Shown: in pieces, positions 1 through 11,998 of the stretch | Numbering within the stretch: the stretch's first letter is position 1 | Layout: the number at the start of each line of letters is the position of its first letter | NCBI GenBank assembly: GCA_946807835.1 | Contig: OX327702.1 | Span: 19,158,001-19,222,000 of the forward strand | Direction: 5' to 3' | DNA from: Ailanthus altissimus | Taxonomy: Eukaryota; Streptophyta; Magnoliopsida; Sapindales; Simaroubaceae | DNA length: 64,000 nucleotides | Program-made: the position numbers and the translations under genes | The notes under the pieces: generated by a model | The model's input: only the letters and a program-made list of their open reading frames with translations | What the model was told of the DNA's origin: nothing | Database searches by the model: none

Positions 1-265
1 TCCTCTAGTAAATTAAAATCCTCATCCATAAACTTATTCATTAACGTTCCTCCAGTAGTGGCATCTACAATGGTTCTCAAATGGCCTACTATTATATTGT
101 AGAATGTTTGGACTAATAGCTATTTAGAGACTCCATTATGAGGATACTTCCTCAACACGTCCTTGAAGCGCTCATGCCTCATACAATGACTCGCGATCAA
201 TATGAATAAATAAAATGATGTCATTCCTCATCTTTGTTGTCTTTACTAGTGGGAAGAACTTGACT
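1..265 (-). pseudogene. Athila-type Ty3/gypsy gag fragment (broken)
   Basis: Read on the minus strand, this stretch encodes the core of a plant retrotransposon Gag (Retrotrans_gag family). Recognisable pieces are KFFPLVKTTKMRND, then ERFKDVLRKYPHNG, then VQTFYN and TGGTLMNK, in the order expected for Athila/Tat Gag, where the usual forms are KFFPxxKTxKxRND, AWERFKDLLRxCPHHG and QTFYNGL. Gag would form the nucleocapsid-like particle of the element. One frameshift lies before ERFKD and there is a stop codon after GVSK, so it is dead. It continues off the left edge of the window. It belongs to the same minus-strand element as the primer-binding site at 473-490 and the LTR at 502-1912. The family call comes from remembered motif patterns; the frame breaks are seen directly. 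Confidence 0.8.
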
Positions 266-472
266 AGAAACTTCTATGCTAAATATCCCACATTGATATG
301 GATCCTGATAGAATTGACATCAACCAACTTTTAACTTCGAATGAGCTGTCAAAGCAAAATAAAAACAAAATCAAAGTATAAAAAAGAAAAGAAAATAAAA
401 TAAAATAAAATAAATCTGAATTAAAATCAAGTAGCTGGATATTAGTATTGATCTAAAGAATAGAAAAATTAG

Positions 473-490
473 TCCCCGACAACGACGCCA
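473..490 (-). other. Retrotransposon primer-binding site (tRNA-Asp type)
   Basis: On the minus strand this reads TGGCGTCGTTGTCGGGGA. It differs at two positions from TGGCGCCGTTGCCGGGGA, the tRNA-Asp-complementary primer site typical of Athila-like elements. It lies just inside the LTR that starts near 502 and leads toward the gag fragment, which fixes the element's orientation as minus. Confidence 0.8.
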
Positions 491-501
491 AAAATTTATT
501 A

Positions 502-1912
502 TGTGCGATAATAGCTAAACGTAAGTACAAGTTATCGTATCAAATAATATAGGATCTAAAGTCCAAGTTATCATTCTTACATGGATTATTAATCTATTTC
601 TTACAATCAATTACTAAATTAGTTCTACTTTACTTTTTCCTAGAAAATTCTAAAGATGAATTGAATCTAATTAACCTAATACTATCAAATTAAACTAAAG
701 ATTAATCAAACATAATCAAAGGGTTGAATTCACCAATTAAGAACAATCTAGGGTTTCTACTCATCCCCTAGTATTTCATTAGATTCATTAACCTCTTAGT
801 TAATCCCTTAATGTGAATTGATCAACTAAACTCTAATCTCATCAAAAGCCTCTGTCAATGGTCGAGTGACTATATCACCCATTTTAACAATTACCTATAT
901 GTCTATGGTAATCATAATAGAATCTAATTCATTAAAAACACATCTAAATCACCATATATGCCATCTAGGTATATTTCTATCCTATATAGAACTAATAGTT
1001 GTTACCCTATAATTATGCATCAAACTATCTTAGGCTAAACATATGAATCCTTCTATTGAGTTCATCACAGTTTCTCAATCATTCAAGATATTGATTAGGT
1101 ATCATGACAGCATTAAACATAAGATAGAATGAAGCAATTATATATATTAAGTTCATAAACTAAAAATTAACAAAATTCAACTACATACTAGGTTCAATAG
1201 TCTATCCCTAGATCAAAGAAGTTTACCTCATCACAAACTCAAGAGTATCAAGGCAATAAAATAAAGACATCATAATCAAGATCATAATGATAAGAACAAA
1301 GAGAAAAACTAATCAAAGAGACTCATTGAGTTTCTTCTCTCTCAATCTTGTCTTGAAGATTGAATTTTGATCTTCAAACTTGAATTCTTGGCTTTGATCT
1401 CTTATTTTGTGTTGTGAATAGTTTTTCTATGTTTTACCTCTAATAAAGTTTGTGTTTTGGAATAAAAAATAGTGCTTTTTTAGGTCTTAGGTACTCTAGG
1501 ATCGAGGTGCTTTGAATCTACGTCGAAATAAGACTTTTGAATAGGTGTTTTAGTTGTTGAACGAGTGCTGTGATGCTAGAGGCTGAGCGTTACAACGCTC
1601 AGACCTGCAAATGGTCTTCTACTAAGAATTACATAAGCTTTGTGGCACTAGACTTAGTGCCCTGGACCCTGTAGTATCCATCCTTTGGAGTCGTAACACC
1701 CAGGCTTAAGTTAGGTGCCTTCGTGTTTTCCACATATCTATGTTGTTTCTCAGACGTTTTGCCTCTGGTTTATTCTGAATCTTCACATTTTACCTCGTAC
1801 ACCTATTTATGATAAAAAAAAAAAAACACTAATAAATAGCCAAATATTCATAATTTAGAGTAAAACTTAAGTCCAAAGAGATAAAAATAATAATACATTT
1901 ACGACCCTATCA
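502..1912 (-). mobile_element. 5' LTR of an Athila-type gypsy element
   Basis: About 1.4 kb. On the minus strand it begins TGATAGGGTCGTAAATG and ends in TTATCGCACA, shortly before the tRNA-Asp primer site. It contains a patch of GCGCT/AGCGC-type words (around 1565-1700), as do several other LTRs here. No intact reading frame is present. The element's other LTR lies beyond the left edge, so a target duplication cannot be tested. The left boundary may be off by about 10 bases because the LTR end and primer site are separated by an AT-rich spacer. Confidence 0.7.
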
Positions 1913-2925
1913 AGAACAACAGTAAGAGTTCTAGAACTTCAACAATAATTTTCAGGCGCACCAATAATGGTGTGTCTATTGATCTGTACATTAGGCCTAA
2001 TAGAGACAATTAACTTCTACCTAATTAGGAATTGACATCAGCTAACGCCCACCAGCTTCTGCCTACCCTGTACCTCCAACAAAAGCTCACTACAACAATG
2101 ATGACAAGAAAGATTAGAGTATTGCTCTAAACAATATGGACAATGAATGAGGACATTAGACATAATTCGGGAAAGTGTTTTATTTTTCTAATTTTATCGA
2201 TTACCATAAAGGCCATGTCATACTTTAAAATTTAAGGGCACACACTTTCTTAATTTTAAAATGCCTTCGTTTATTTATCCGTTTTATATTTTATTTATTA
2301 ATTTCCTTTTTATATGATTTTATTTCCTTTTTTTCTTAATTGTCTTAGGTTGAAAGATGATCATGGGCCAATGATAAATAGAAAACTGCTTGTAAAACTA
2401 TAATTCCCAAGAATCAATAGATGTGATGACTATTCATATTTCTTAATCTAATACACAAGCTTTATCTTATCTGTGATTACTTGAAACTATTGAGCATATA
2501 GTTTGATTATTTAAGTTAATTACTAATCTAGAGAAAGTTTATGGACAACAAGAACCCAAAAGGTCTCAAAACACTCCAAAATTATTTTTTATTATCACTT
2601 GAGACAATTCTAGGACACACATGATTAGAAAAATTATTTTAATACATGTTTTGACCATGTGAAACTTTCTAGCCTACCCTTAGATCTAATTTATCCCTAG
2701 TCACCCCCTTTAAGCTTGAACACATTTTCTTTGATTAACCACAAAATTCACACCTTTACCAAAAGGATATATCTCCTATAACTCCGATTACACTATAACA
2801 TAATAGTCCTCTTAGAACATTCTACAAAAAGATTAGGTCTATGGAAAAGTGGAAGTAAAAAACAAAGAAATACTTTTTTTTTGTTAGCTCAACAAGATAT
2901 AAAACATAGCAAGTTTCGGGGAAGT
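1913..2925 (+). mobile_element. Non-coding 3' region of a Tat/Athila-type element
   Basis: No reading frame of interest. The text resembles the long untranslated stretch that follows pol in Tat/Athila elements: alternating T-rich and mixed segments ending in a polypurine-like AAGTTTCGGGGAAGTT (2911-2926) that abuts the LTR starting near 2926. Assignment rests on general resemblance and on position. The first 200 bases could belong to the preceding LTR's flank instead. Confidence 0.4.
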
Positions 2926-4258
2926 TTTATTAAGGTATATTTGTCATATATTTTCTTATGTTTTTATCTTGATATTTTATTATTTTATAAGAATAAATGA
3001 CTATTTATAAATGTACTTGTTGCCCTAGCACTACAAGAATTTTCACCTCAGTGCTGCAATAGTAATCAAAATAAGAAAATCAGAAAAACAAGCTGTTGAA
3101 GTTGCGCATTTTCGCCCGAGTGCTAATTAGCCACTGTGCCAGCGATAGCCCAAAGCTCCAGTGCTAGACCTTTATTACTCCAGCGATACGGCCTTTTACA
3201 TGGATCGCCCTAGTGACAGCATGATAACGCCCCAACGGAAGTGCAATTCCTGACCTGACAAGAATTGAAGATTTCAAGCTCATATCAATCTCTATAAAAG
3301 GCCACTCGTCCCTAGCCTTTAGAGAGCATCTAAGAACATTAGAAGACACACAACACAAGTCTTAGAGAGTAATTGAAGCATAATTAAAAAAGCCATAGAG
3401 AGAAATTCAAGGCATTCTTCAGCATCAAGAGTTTCTTAGGTAGCACAATAAAGAACAATTCAATGTCTATATTGGTTTGTTATTGATTGTATTATGATTT
3501 CTGATTATTTTTACTATTGTTCTCTTGTAGTCATGAACTAAATTTTTTTTCTATGGTTAATACTTGAACTCAATATGTGTGCTTAATTGCCTTATTTTTT
3601 TTAATATTTAATAAACTTAGTTCTTTGTCATTCAAATTACTTGTTCTTAATCATTTAATATATCTGGCTAATATATGATAAATGAATTGGTAATATTTTT
3701 TATAAACTCAGAAGAGAAATCATTTATATTTAAACCTATGTATTTGATGCATGATTATAGAGTAACATTTAATGTTGCATATGCAAGTTTCGAATTAGGA
3801 TAAGATTATACCTAATTGGCATGTATGATCAATAAGACTTAATCTTACTGAATCTTAATTTATTACAAGTACCATAGGAGTATAAGAAATTGGTAAATTA
3901 AGACACACTTGCATAACCTTGGGAGAGGTTTGTGAATACAATATTGTCTTGATCAATAATAATAACTAAGGGAATTAAATATTATAGGATTAATCATTAG
4001 AAAGTATATGGAGGGATAGTATTAACACTAGGTTTTTTCTATATTACTATTTTTTAAATCTCTTTACATTGTGTCATTGCTTTTATATTCTCTAAATTCA
4101 TTCTTAGATTTTTATTTTTTTGAATAATTACTAGAAAGACATTATTTTAGTATTTGATTAAAAATAAGATATTATCCTTGTGGGTTCGACATCCAACTAT
4201 TTTGTCCATTTATTACTTGTATACGATAATGTATACTTGCATTTAATTTTAAGACATA
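2926..4258 (+). mobile_element. Athila/Tat-type LTR, copy 1
   Basis: About 1.33 kb, in plus orientation. It follows a polypurine tract (2911-2926). It holds a GC-richer patch of GCGC/AGTGCT words (3045-3245), a TATA-like CTATAAAAG at about 3292, and a 3' part ending in GATAATGTATACTTG and ATCGTATCAAA (4208-4258). The same 3' ending type recurs at about 6363 and, inverted, at 502. Its protein-like open stretches are spurious. No primer site follows, so this is either a 3' LTR or a solo LTR joined to other element DNA. Confidence 0.55.
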
Positions 4259-4890
4259 AATATCGTATCAAAGTTTGAAAAAAAAAAGAGAGAAATGTTT
4301 ATTCCCCTATCTTAGAAGAAAAACAAAAAGAAAAATTTGAGCAATAAAAAAAATCAAAAAGGCAAGTTAGGAATTAAGTTTGAGGGAGACCCAATCAAGG
4401 ATTTCAAAAGTCTGAATAGGTTCTAGTATGGTTATGGTGTGTATAAAAAACTAAACAAAATCTTATTATCCTACCCTCACCCTAAGCCTTACATTATAAG
4501 CTGAATAAAGTCCTAATTGATTATTGGTTATGTGTGTACCTATATTAGTGGAGAATGAAATGAAAATTAAGCCTTTGGGGTGCAATAAAAATAAAGATTC
4601 ATAGATACCAATTTTCCTCTTATGTGCATAAACCAATTTGGGTGCATTTAACTTATAATAACGACTAAGCGCAGACACCAAGTAACCACCAATAGGATGG
4701 AACGAGTATGAGGGATAGTTATAGTGACTTTGCATAATATTTGGAAGTTCTTGAGAATCATAGGTGTAATACAATCTTTGAGACCAAGTATTATTCATCA
4801 ACCAACCTATTAAATTGTCTTTAAATTCAATTTTATTAGTTTTGTTCTCCCTTTGCTCAAGGACGAACAAAGAGTTAAGTTTGAAGGAGT
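4259..4890 (+). mobile_element. 3' internal remnant with polypurine tract of a second Athila/Tat element
   Basis: Ends with CTCAAGGACGAACAAAG followed by AGTTAAGTTTGAAGGAGTT (up to 4890). This is the conserved plant Athila/Tat 3' end: a CTCGAGGACGAGCAA-like block followed by the polypurine tract just before the LTR. An open stretch on the opposite strand (4466-4894, 142 codons) matches nothing I know and is most likely chance within the untranslated 3' region. Confidence 0.6.
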
Positions 4891-6400
4891 TCAATAGGTT
4901 TAAATTTTAGTATTATTTTTATCTATTTAAATTTTATGTTTGTTTGTTTAAATTCAAATATTTGTCTATTTATGTATATTATAGTTGAATTATAGGTTTA
5001 AAAGCATTTGCCACAAGAAAGATTGAAAATTGGTAAGAAATGAGAAAAAGAAAAAAATTAAATTATTAGCTTCATAGCGCCAACATACTAAGTCCACAAC
5101 ACTGGAAGTAGAAAAAAAAGGATCCTAAAACCAAAATTGAGTTCTACAGCACCAACATGCCAAGGTTGTGGTGCCAGAACCTATAGAAAATTGCTTCAAG
5201 TCAGAAATTAAGTATTACAGCGTCCAAAGCTCAATATCGCAGTGCCAACGCGATCTAGATGTTAATCAAGATCTAGAAGTTGAGCACTGTAGTGCTATTA
5301 AGATTGCGTTACAGTAATGAGCCCAAATCGAGCCAGCGATACAGCGCTAAGTAATCAGAGTTGCGGCATTAGGGCAAAATTTGGCAAATCTTGTCTTGAC
5401 TTAGACGCAATATTTTCCCTAATTATAAGCCACAAACTGATAAATAGAAGTATTTTAAAGCTAAAAAGTATAAAGAAGAAAAGAGCACTAAAGAGAACTA
5501 GTTTTAGAGAGTTTAGAACTAGTTTTGGTGATCAAAGAAGAAGGTTTTACGGCAAGAAAGAGAGAGAAGATGCAAAATCAAAGCACTATTCTTTTGTCTC
5601 CTTCTCTTATTATTATTATCTTTTGTTTTTTTATGATGTTTATCATTATATGTTCAAAAACTCTTTTTATTACCATGAACTAAGTTCTCATTTCTAAGAT
5701 TACAACTTTAAACTTGATATATAATTGAATTCAATTTCTTTTCTTATTTTATGAACTTAATATCAATAATTGCTCAATTTATCTATGCTTATTACTTTCA
5801 ATTTATCTAGCTAATATTTAGATTGTTTTAGGAACCATAAAGAATTTAATAAAGGGACTTATGTGTTTAGCCTTAGATAAACTAATATGTGATCATAGCA
5901 TAGTAATTATGAATTTTATATGAGATAGAAATATACTCATATGATATATATACTTTTAAAAAAGACCTATTCTTAATGAATTTTGCCTTTATCTAAATAC
6001 TATAGAAATATAAGTAATTGTTATGATAAATATACTTGCTTGACCATCGAAAATAGCCTGTAAAGATATTAAGAGCCTTAGCCAACAATTTGTATTGAGG
6101 AATTAAATTAAAAGAAGATTCTTTAGTTCAGGTAAAGTATCGAGGGATAGATGTAATCCTAAATTTATTTTATATTGGTGATTTTTATGTTTTAGCTTTT
6201 GTTATCTCTTGGTTACTTTTTGTTTACTTAGATAAGATTATTTATATTTAGTTTTAGTCGTTTGGATAAATGTAAGAAGACATAATCTTAATACTTAATA
6301 AGAATAAGAAAAAAATATTTTGTGGGAATAATAATACTCTGCTCATTCTATATGACTTATTGCGATAATGTACACTTGTATTTTAGTAAAATTAACAACA
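4891..6400 (+). mobile_element. Athila/Tat-type LTR, copy 2
   Basis: About 1.5 kb, beginning right after the polypurine tract and ending in ATTGCGATAATGTACACTTG...TTAACAACA. Its layout matches copy 1: a GCGCC/AGTGC word patch near 5077-5360, a promoter-like stretch, AT-rich sequence, then the conserved GATAATGTACACTTG end. A plus-strand open stretch inside it (5317-5697) is LTR text, not a gene. No primer site follows, so it is the 3' LTR of the remnant before it. Confidence 0.6.
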
Positions 6401-8428
6401 CCCCCACACACTTACTACTCTACAAATATAAGGTAAAATTATAATAGAGAACATCAATCAATTAATGGTTTTATCTCCAATAATTAATTAATGATTTTCT
6501 TTATTAATCAATCAATTCTCACTCTCAATTCTCTCTATAAGTCAAAGAGAAAGAGCAACACTTTTATTATTATTTAATGGGTGGCATATTATTTTTATTC
6601 TATAAAAGTATTACCTCTATATATCTATTATAATAACAATATTATATAATGCATTCAAGTAAATTAATGAGATTCGGTGCAAATGACATAGGGTCATATT
6701 GAGTTAAATTATTATAAATTTAATATTTTTATTGTGTGTTTTTTTATTAATCTCAACAAATTATTTTTAATAATAAATAAATTCAATTAATTGACTCTGA
6801 AGGTTAAATCTTGAGATCAACAAATACTATTTCCTAAAAGCAACAAAATAGACATTTCTCAATAAGTTTGGTATCTGTCAAAATATGGGTTAGGGTTGAA
6901 GTTCTAAAAAATCAAAAGAAACAGGAAAAGGAATCAATCAGTAACTCATCAATTAAAGAGGAGCATGAAATGAAGTTACTACTGTCCAAGCTAAGTCCAT
7001 AAGAGAAGAAGAACAAGGAACGGAGATGGAACCATTAATTGTTCACAGAAATAAGTTGACAGAAACAAACTTACAAAAGAGATGGAGCATCCTGATTTGA
7101 CATCTTTAAAATTCTCCACTTCCAGAGAGCTCGGTACTTTGAATATTCATCAAGGAATAAGAAAAAGGTGCAAAAGTGATGAAATAAAGCCATTGAATAG
7201 ACAAAAGAACTCAACGCAAGAAAGGAGTAAACAGGGATTTCACATTCTTAAGACGATAAAAAAACTGGGGGTCAGTATTAATTGCTTGTTTTAGTTTCCT
7301 AATAAAATTAAAGCTGCATCATATATCTGCGCTCTATCAAATGAAGAAAAAAAAAAACGGAGGAGAGAGAAATCTTTCACTGATAGCGAAATGCCTTTCA
7401 AAGGTAATCTTTCACTGAAACATCTCAATGTCTTCGATTTTTTTTTCTTTAAAAAAAAAGGAAATTTCTTTTATAAAAGAAATGTAAAAGTATATGATAA
7501 TTCGGTGAAGCTTTTTCCATCCAACCCATTGGGTAAAAAAGTTACTCAAAAGCAAAAGTTGGTAAAGATAAACAATGAAATGAAAAGAAAAAGAAAGAAA
7601 AGTTGGGATCAAATGATCAAAATCTGAAATTTCCATGCACTGGGTTTGGCTGCAGAGTGCGGAGGTAGGCATCATTTGAATTGGTGTTATTTGAATAGGG
7701 CATCTAATATCTTCAAGTTCCAAAGCTAATATATCTATTTATACAATTAGATATATATTTTCTTCCACTCAACTCATTCATACTTATCAACATTCTGTTC
7801 CTGCTCTAACGCAAGATATATGTCACTCCAAGCAAATCTGAATCTAATTCCATTCCTTTCAATTCTTATTACATTTTTATTTTTCATTTTTACTTTACGT
7901 CAAGTTTAATAAAATGAGTACGTAGATGACGAGATGATATGACAATGAAGAGTTCGAGAATTATATTAATACAAATTAATAAAAATAATATTACCCACTT
8001 CTCATTTTAAGCTCATCATCACCATGTTATAAGAGCCATGATTTCAATGTTGTCATATTCACTCTACGGTAGACCCAAAAAAATAAATAGATAAACACAA
8101 AACAAATAAAAAAATAGTACTTTTATTTTCTGTTATGAGTTCTAATTTAAATTATATTATATTTTCTCGTAATAATACTTTGGGAAAGGAATCTTTTGGT
8201 ATAACCTTGTACACTCATGGTACAAAGAAAGCAAGCTTTGAAAAAGGAATTAAAATCAAAGGCAAATCCACAACCTTCAACTCATTGAATTGTCACCATA
8301 AAGAGACTTAGAAAGTGTTGGTCCTTCCTATATGAATTGTTTGCCTCATAATTAAATAGACAAAAATAAAACATGCACAAGTTATGCACACAAACAAATT
8401 GTAACCCAACACGCACAACTAAAGCAGG
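6401..8428. other. Intergenic, no supported gene
   Basis: AT-rich with poly-A/T runs. Short open stretches (plus strand at 7082-7294; both strands at 7390-7720) have no recognisable motifs and are low-complexity. I see no RNA gene or complete element. Confidence 0.5.
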
Positions 8429-8575
8429 AGCAGCAAGTAAAGCAGCTTCATTGACACTGTTTGCTAGATCAGCACCCACAAAGCCAGGAGTGAGAGAAGC
8501 AACAAGACCAAAGATAAGACCTGTGTCTTCTTCTAGGGGTACTCCTCTCAGATCCACAGCCAAGATCGTTAATTC
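8429..8575 (-). pseudogene. FtsH-type AAA+ metalloprotease fragment
   Basis: The minus strand encodes about 48 residues including [21 protein letters not shown]. This is the second-region-of-homology / lid part of the FtsH AAA+ ATPase domain, whose usual form is [22 protein letters not shown]. It is preceded by RGVPLEED, which fits the segment just upstream in plant FtsH/FtsH-like proteins. In a whole gene this would be a membrane-bound ATP-dependent zinc protease of chloroplasts or mitochondria. After LLAA the reading turns to unrelated, hydrophobic, intron-like sequence, and no Walker motifs or HExxH zinc site lie nearby. This is a single captured exon piece retaining what looks like adjoining intron DNA, so it was probably not copied from spliced mRNA. 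Confidence 0.75.
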
Positions 8576-9529
8576 AGTTTGCCAACCATCTATTTATTAG
8601 GTCACCAATTTTTCGCGGGGCTATTGGCAGCAGAAAGTTGACGATCACGAAGACACATCAAAGGAGTGAAGGCAATGCACATAGATATCATAGTTATTAA
8701 AACTTTAACAAACAAATTTTTAATTCAGTTCAAGCAACAATCAGAATGAACTAATTTGCCGACAAACTATTAGGGATTCTAGGTTAATCAATTTGTGCTT
8801 TTAACCAAGAACCAAAAAATCACCAAACTTTTGTATGTTGAAACAAAGCTGAAGACGCCCTAACCAATTGAAATTTGGGAGTCAATCTCAGATTTTTCCT
8901 CTCTCAAATAGAACTCGAGATGATCAAATTCCAGACTACAGATTTTGTAATGTGGCTGTCCGAAATGGCACCGTTTTGCCTTCTTTTTTATTTTTTTATT
9001 TTTTAATTACGCATATAAAACAGCACTGTTTCCTTTTACACCAATTTAACAATGGACAATGGTAACAAAACTCTGCTGTTTTGCTTCCGCATTAAAATAT
9101 ATATATATTCTACGTGAAAAAAAGATAACATCTAAGCATTATTCTATCAAACGTCACCGTTTTCTATATTCATAAAACACAATGTATCTATTTATAGCAC
9201 TTTTTTTAACGAGTCTATCACAAAATTATGGTACTTAATGTTAATAATATTTTTTTATTACAATTTTTGTGGAAAAAAAATGGCCACAGCCTTTCTAATA
9301 AATTTTATTTGAATAGATTTCATAAATTTATCACAAACTTGTAATAGATTATAATATTGTTTAAAGATTCTATTAGAAAAAATTTATTTTATAGTAGTGC
9401 TATTTAAGAACCACTATATGAATGATGTATGAATTCGAACCACTATATAAATGATGTATGAATTCTTTATTAAACTTGTTATGACATACTACAACTATAT
9501 GTTCAGGTTTATAGCAAATTTGACAAAAA
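8576..9529. other. Intergenic, no supported gene
   Basis: A moderately complex stretch (8600-9000) grades into AT-rich DNA. A 28-base direct tandem duplication lies at about 9412-9468 (ACCACTATATGAATGATG...). No coding signal. Confidence 0.5.
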
Positions 9530-10040
9530 CAAAATTAGGATTCTCTTCCTCCTTGAGCAAAATTCTGATTAACGTTGCCAGCATAACCATTAAAATCACT
9601 CTGAAAACCTTCTAGATCTTTGATTATTATTACTTCTTCCTCTTCCAAAATTACCTCTTCCAAAATACGAACCACCAGAGTTGGAACCATAATTCTAATT
9701 ACCAAAACAAAAACTATTTTTTCTAGAACCCTCTTCCTTGAACATTTTTCTTTTGCTGTCCTGTTTTAGTTTGTGCTATATTTACATCAAGGTTAGCAGG
9801 AAGATTCCTAGATTTAATTACGCTCTCATGAGTCAAAAGAAAGGAAACACATCATTCAAATCAAGAGCATCAATCTTGCTCATTACATTAACAAAAGCAA
9901 CACAATCCTTGACCTTGTTATAGTTCAAGTTATCAAATCTTCATCATTTATATTACTTTCAGCTATAGCAAGATTGTTAGCCATAGTTTTAAGCTTCATA
10001 ATATAGTCAGTAATAGACATATTTCCTTACTTAATATTAT
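9530..10040 (-). pseudogene. Ty1/copia gag fragment
   Basis: On the minus strand the motif SITDYIMKLKTMANNLA matches the UBN2/Retrotran_gag_2 domain of plant copia Gag, typically SVSEYLLKMKxxxDxLA. A downstream asparagine/glycine/arginine-rich region (NYGSNSGGSYFGRGNFGRG-like, about 9540-9720) corresponds to the RNA-binding tail. Several stops and frameshifts break it. No zinc knuckle or pol sequence follows, so it is an isolated relic. Confidence 0.7.
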
Positions 10041-10559
10041 GAAAGGATTAAGGGCAATCTTATCCTAGGAATTTTGTCAAAGATTCAATTTTATTCTACG
10101 GTTTCAAAAATCTCAATTTTATTTTACAGTTTCAAAAATCTCAATTTTATTTTAATCCATTAATTTATTACCATTTATTTTGATAAAAAAAACTCATTTA
10201 TTATACAATAACATTTTTACTCTTGTTTACTATGTTAGTTGTACATGCTCATAAAGTCGCATGACACATCAATAAAAAAAATTATATAAAAAATAAAAGA
10301 CAAAAGATAGGTAAGCACGTAAAATGTTAGTGTATTTTGATGCGATAGTAAAATTAAAATTTTATTTTTTTTATTTAAATATTTATTGATATATAATAAA
10401 TAAACATAAATAAATAAACACTATAAATTAATAACACTAATTAAACCATCAAAAAATTAAAATATCAAAAAATTAATAAATTTTCTTTTATTAATAATTA
10501 AAAGTCAATCACGTGCATTAGGGCAGCACAAATTTTAAGCACCCTAATCATCCTGTTCA
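10041..10559. other. AT-rich intergenic stretch
   Basis: Repeated TTTTATTTTA-type sequence, including a short duplication of TCAATTTTATT around 10085-10150. No gene seen. Confidence 0.5.
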
Positions 10560-11027
10560 CGCCCATGTCTTCATTCAGTAGCTTCATCCCGCCTCTCCCT
10601 TTCACCATGGCCAGATAGCCCCCTACACTGCCCCCTCCAAATTCACGCACCTTATAGCAATCTTCGCTAACCAAACATCTGTTACATTCTAGCACCTGTC
10701 CATTTTTAACTTCCTCAACTTGTTGGCTCGCAACAACGTTGCCGCCTCCCTGTCCCTAAACCCATAATAATGTGGCATACAACAATCTTCAGAAATGGAC
10801 AAGCACTCACCAATATTCGAACTCCTTCAAAAACAATGTCTTTCCACAAAGTATGAAGAAAGTGTCTGCAATTCTAAGTAAACGCAATCCATTTTAGAAA
10901 GATTAGACTCAGGAATTAACTTTAAAATCTTCAATGTAATTGCTTTAGGAAGGTTCATAAAGCATGGAACACCAAACCTTTCGTAGAAATCAATTGATAA
11001 AGGGTAAAATAGTTCATTAATCACCAT
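10560..11027 (-). pseudogene. F-box / leucine-rich-repeat-like gene fragment
   Basis: Minus-strand frames contain NLPKAITLKILKLIPESNL (about 10905-10965), which fits an F-box start of the LPxELLxxILxxLPxxDL type. About 200 bases further on they contain LRKLKMDRC, NVTDVWLAKIA and CVNLEG, which fit cysteine-containing LRRs of F-box proteins (LxxLxLxxCxxVTDxxLxxIAxxCxxLE). If real, the parent would be a substrate receptor of an SCF ubiquitin ligase. Stops and frameshifts separate the pieces, and only an F-box and about one or two repeats remain. Alternative: an unrelated LRR protein fragment. Confidence 0.45.
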
Positions 11028-11106
11028 TCTGTGAAATTCTTTAAGCCTAGTTTCATCAAATAAATCAGAATATATATTTTTGAAAATTCATGTTTCTAAT
11101 TGTATC

Positions 11107-11993
11107 TGTTGGAGGAATCACCCTTCTCCTCATGAGATTAGGTTAAAGCGAAGAACTCTAATCAAGTTCAATCTTAGACCCTAACCTCTTTACGCAGTAG
11201 AATAACCTGTATATCAAGTAAAATAGCAAGAATTTAAAGTAGAAATAAAGAGCACAACACAATCACTTACGTGGTTCGGCCAATTGCCTACGTCCACAGT
11301 GGATCCAATGATCCTAGTATCTCTTATTAACTCTCTAAAGATTTTACGAAGAAAACTCAATGAAGAACCCTAAAAAAAACCTAATGTTTAGTGTACCCTT
11401 ACTCTACCATGAACATGAACACCCAAACGACAGTTCCACCCTAGCGCACACAAGCACTTAGTGTCTAACCAGTTCTTCCATTCTTTTAAAGTCTCTCTTA
11501 ATGCTTGATCTCAACTAAAGAATTATAAGTGTTTATATAGAGTTTATTTCGTGCCTACTAACCCTATTTCTTATTGGATTAAAAGTCCCCTTATTTTGAA
11601 AGTCCTAAACTTTCCAAAACTCAAATTCGGATCAAAAACAGACTTTCCGTCACTCTGGCGCTGCGGTGCTGATCCTTGACGCATTCAGCACTACAGCGCT
11701 AGGGACTTAGCACCCTTGCCCTGGGCATGCCGTGTCCAGTACTATGACGCTGGGAACCTAGCACTGCGACGCTCAGCCCTGGGAGCTGAGGCGCTGGCCT
11801 CTGTTTCTAGCTCTACACTTTTCCTTGCTTCCTTTGCATTTTCAAGTCCCGTTTCGCTTTCCCCTTCATATCCCACACATTCTAGAATTTTCTATACGTG
11901 TCTTACATATTCTAGACTTATTGTGACTCTCCTCTTTGATATTCATCTCAACTTTTGTCTAAACAAGATTGTCGAATCACCAAATTTTGAATA
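11107..11993 (-). mobile_element. Probable solo LTR (copia-like)
   Basis: 887 bp between two GTATC pentamers (11102-11106 and 11994-11998). The left end is TGTTGGAGG, the complement of ...CCTCCAACA. The right end, read on the minus strand, is TATTCAAAATTTGG, explainable as a canonical TG start with one G-to-A change. The minus strand has a good CTATATAAACAC TATA box (about 11530), and a CGTGGTTCGGC / CCTACGTCCAC block lies toward the LTR 3' end, similar to the copia LTRs at 33.9 and 38.8 kb. A dense patch of GCGCT-type words lies at 11645-11800. No internal region adjoins either end. Confidence 0.55.
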
Positions 11994-11998
11994 GTATC

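Noticed and set aside
4466..4894. 142-codon minus-strand open stretch
   Set aside because: Antisense to the untranslated 3' region and polypurine tract of a plus-strand gypsy element; no motif.
5317..5697. 126-codon plus-strand open stretch
   Set aside because: Lies wholly inside an LTR, is low-complexity toward its end and matches no family.
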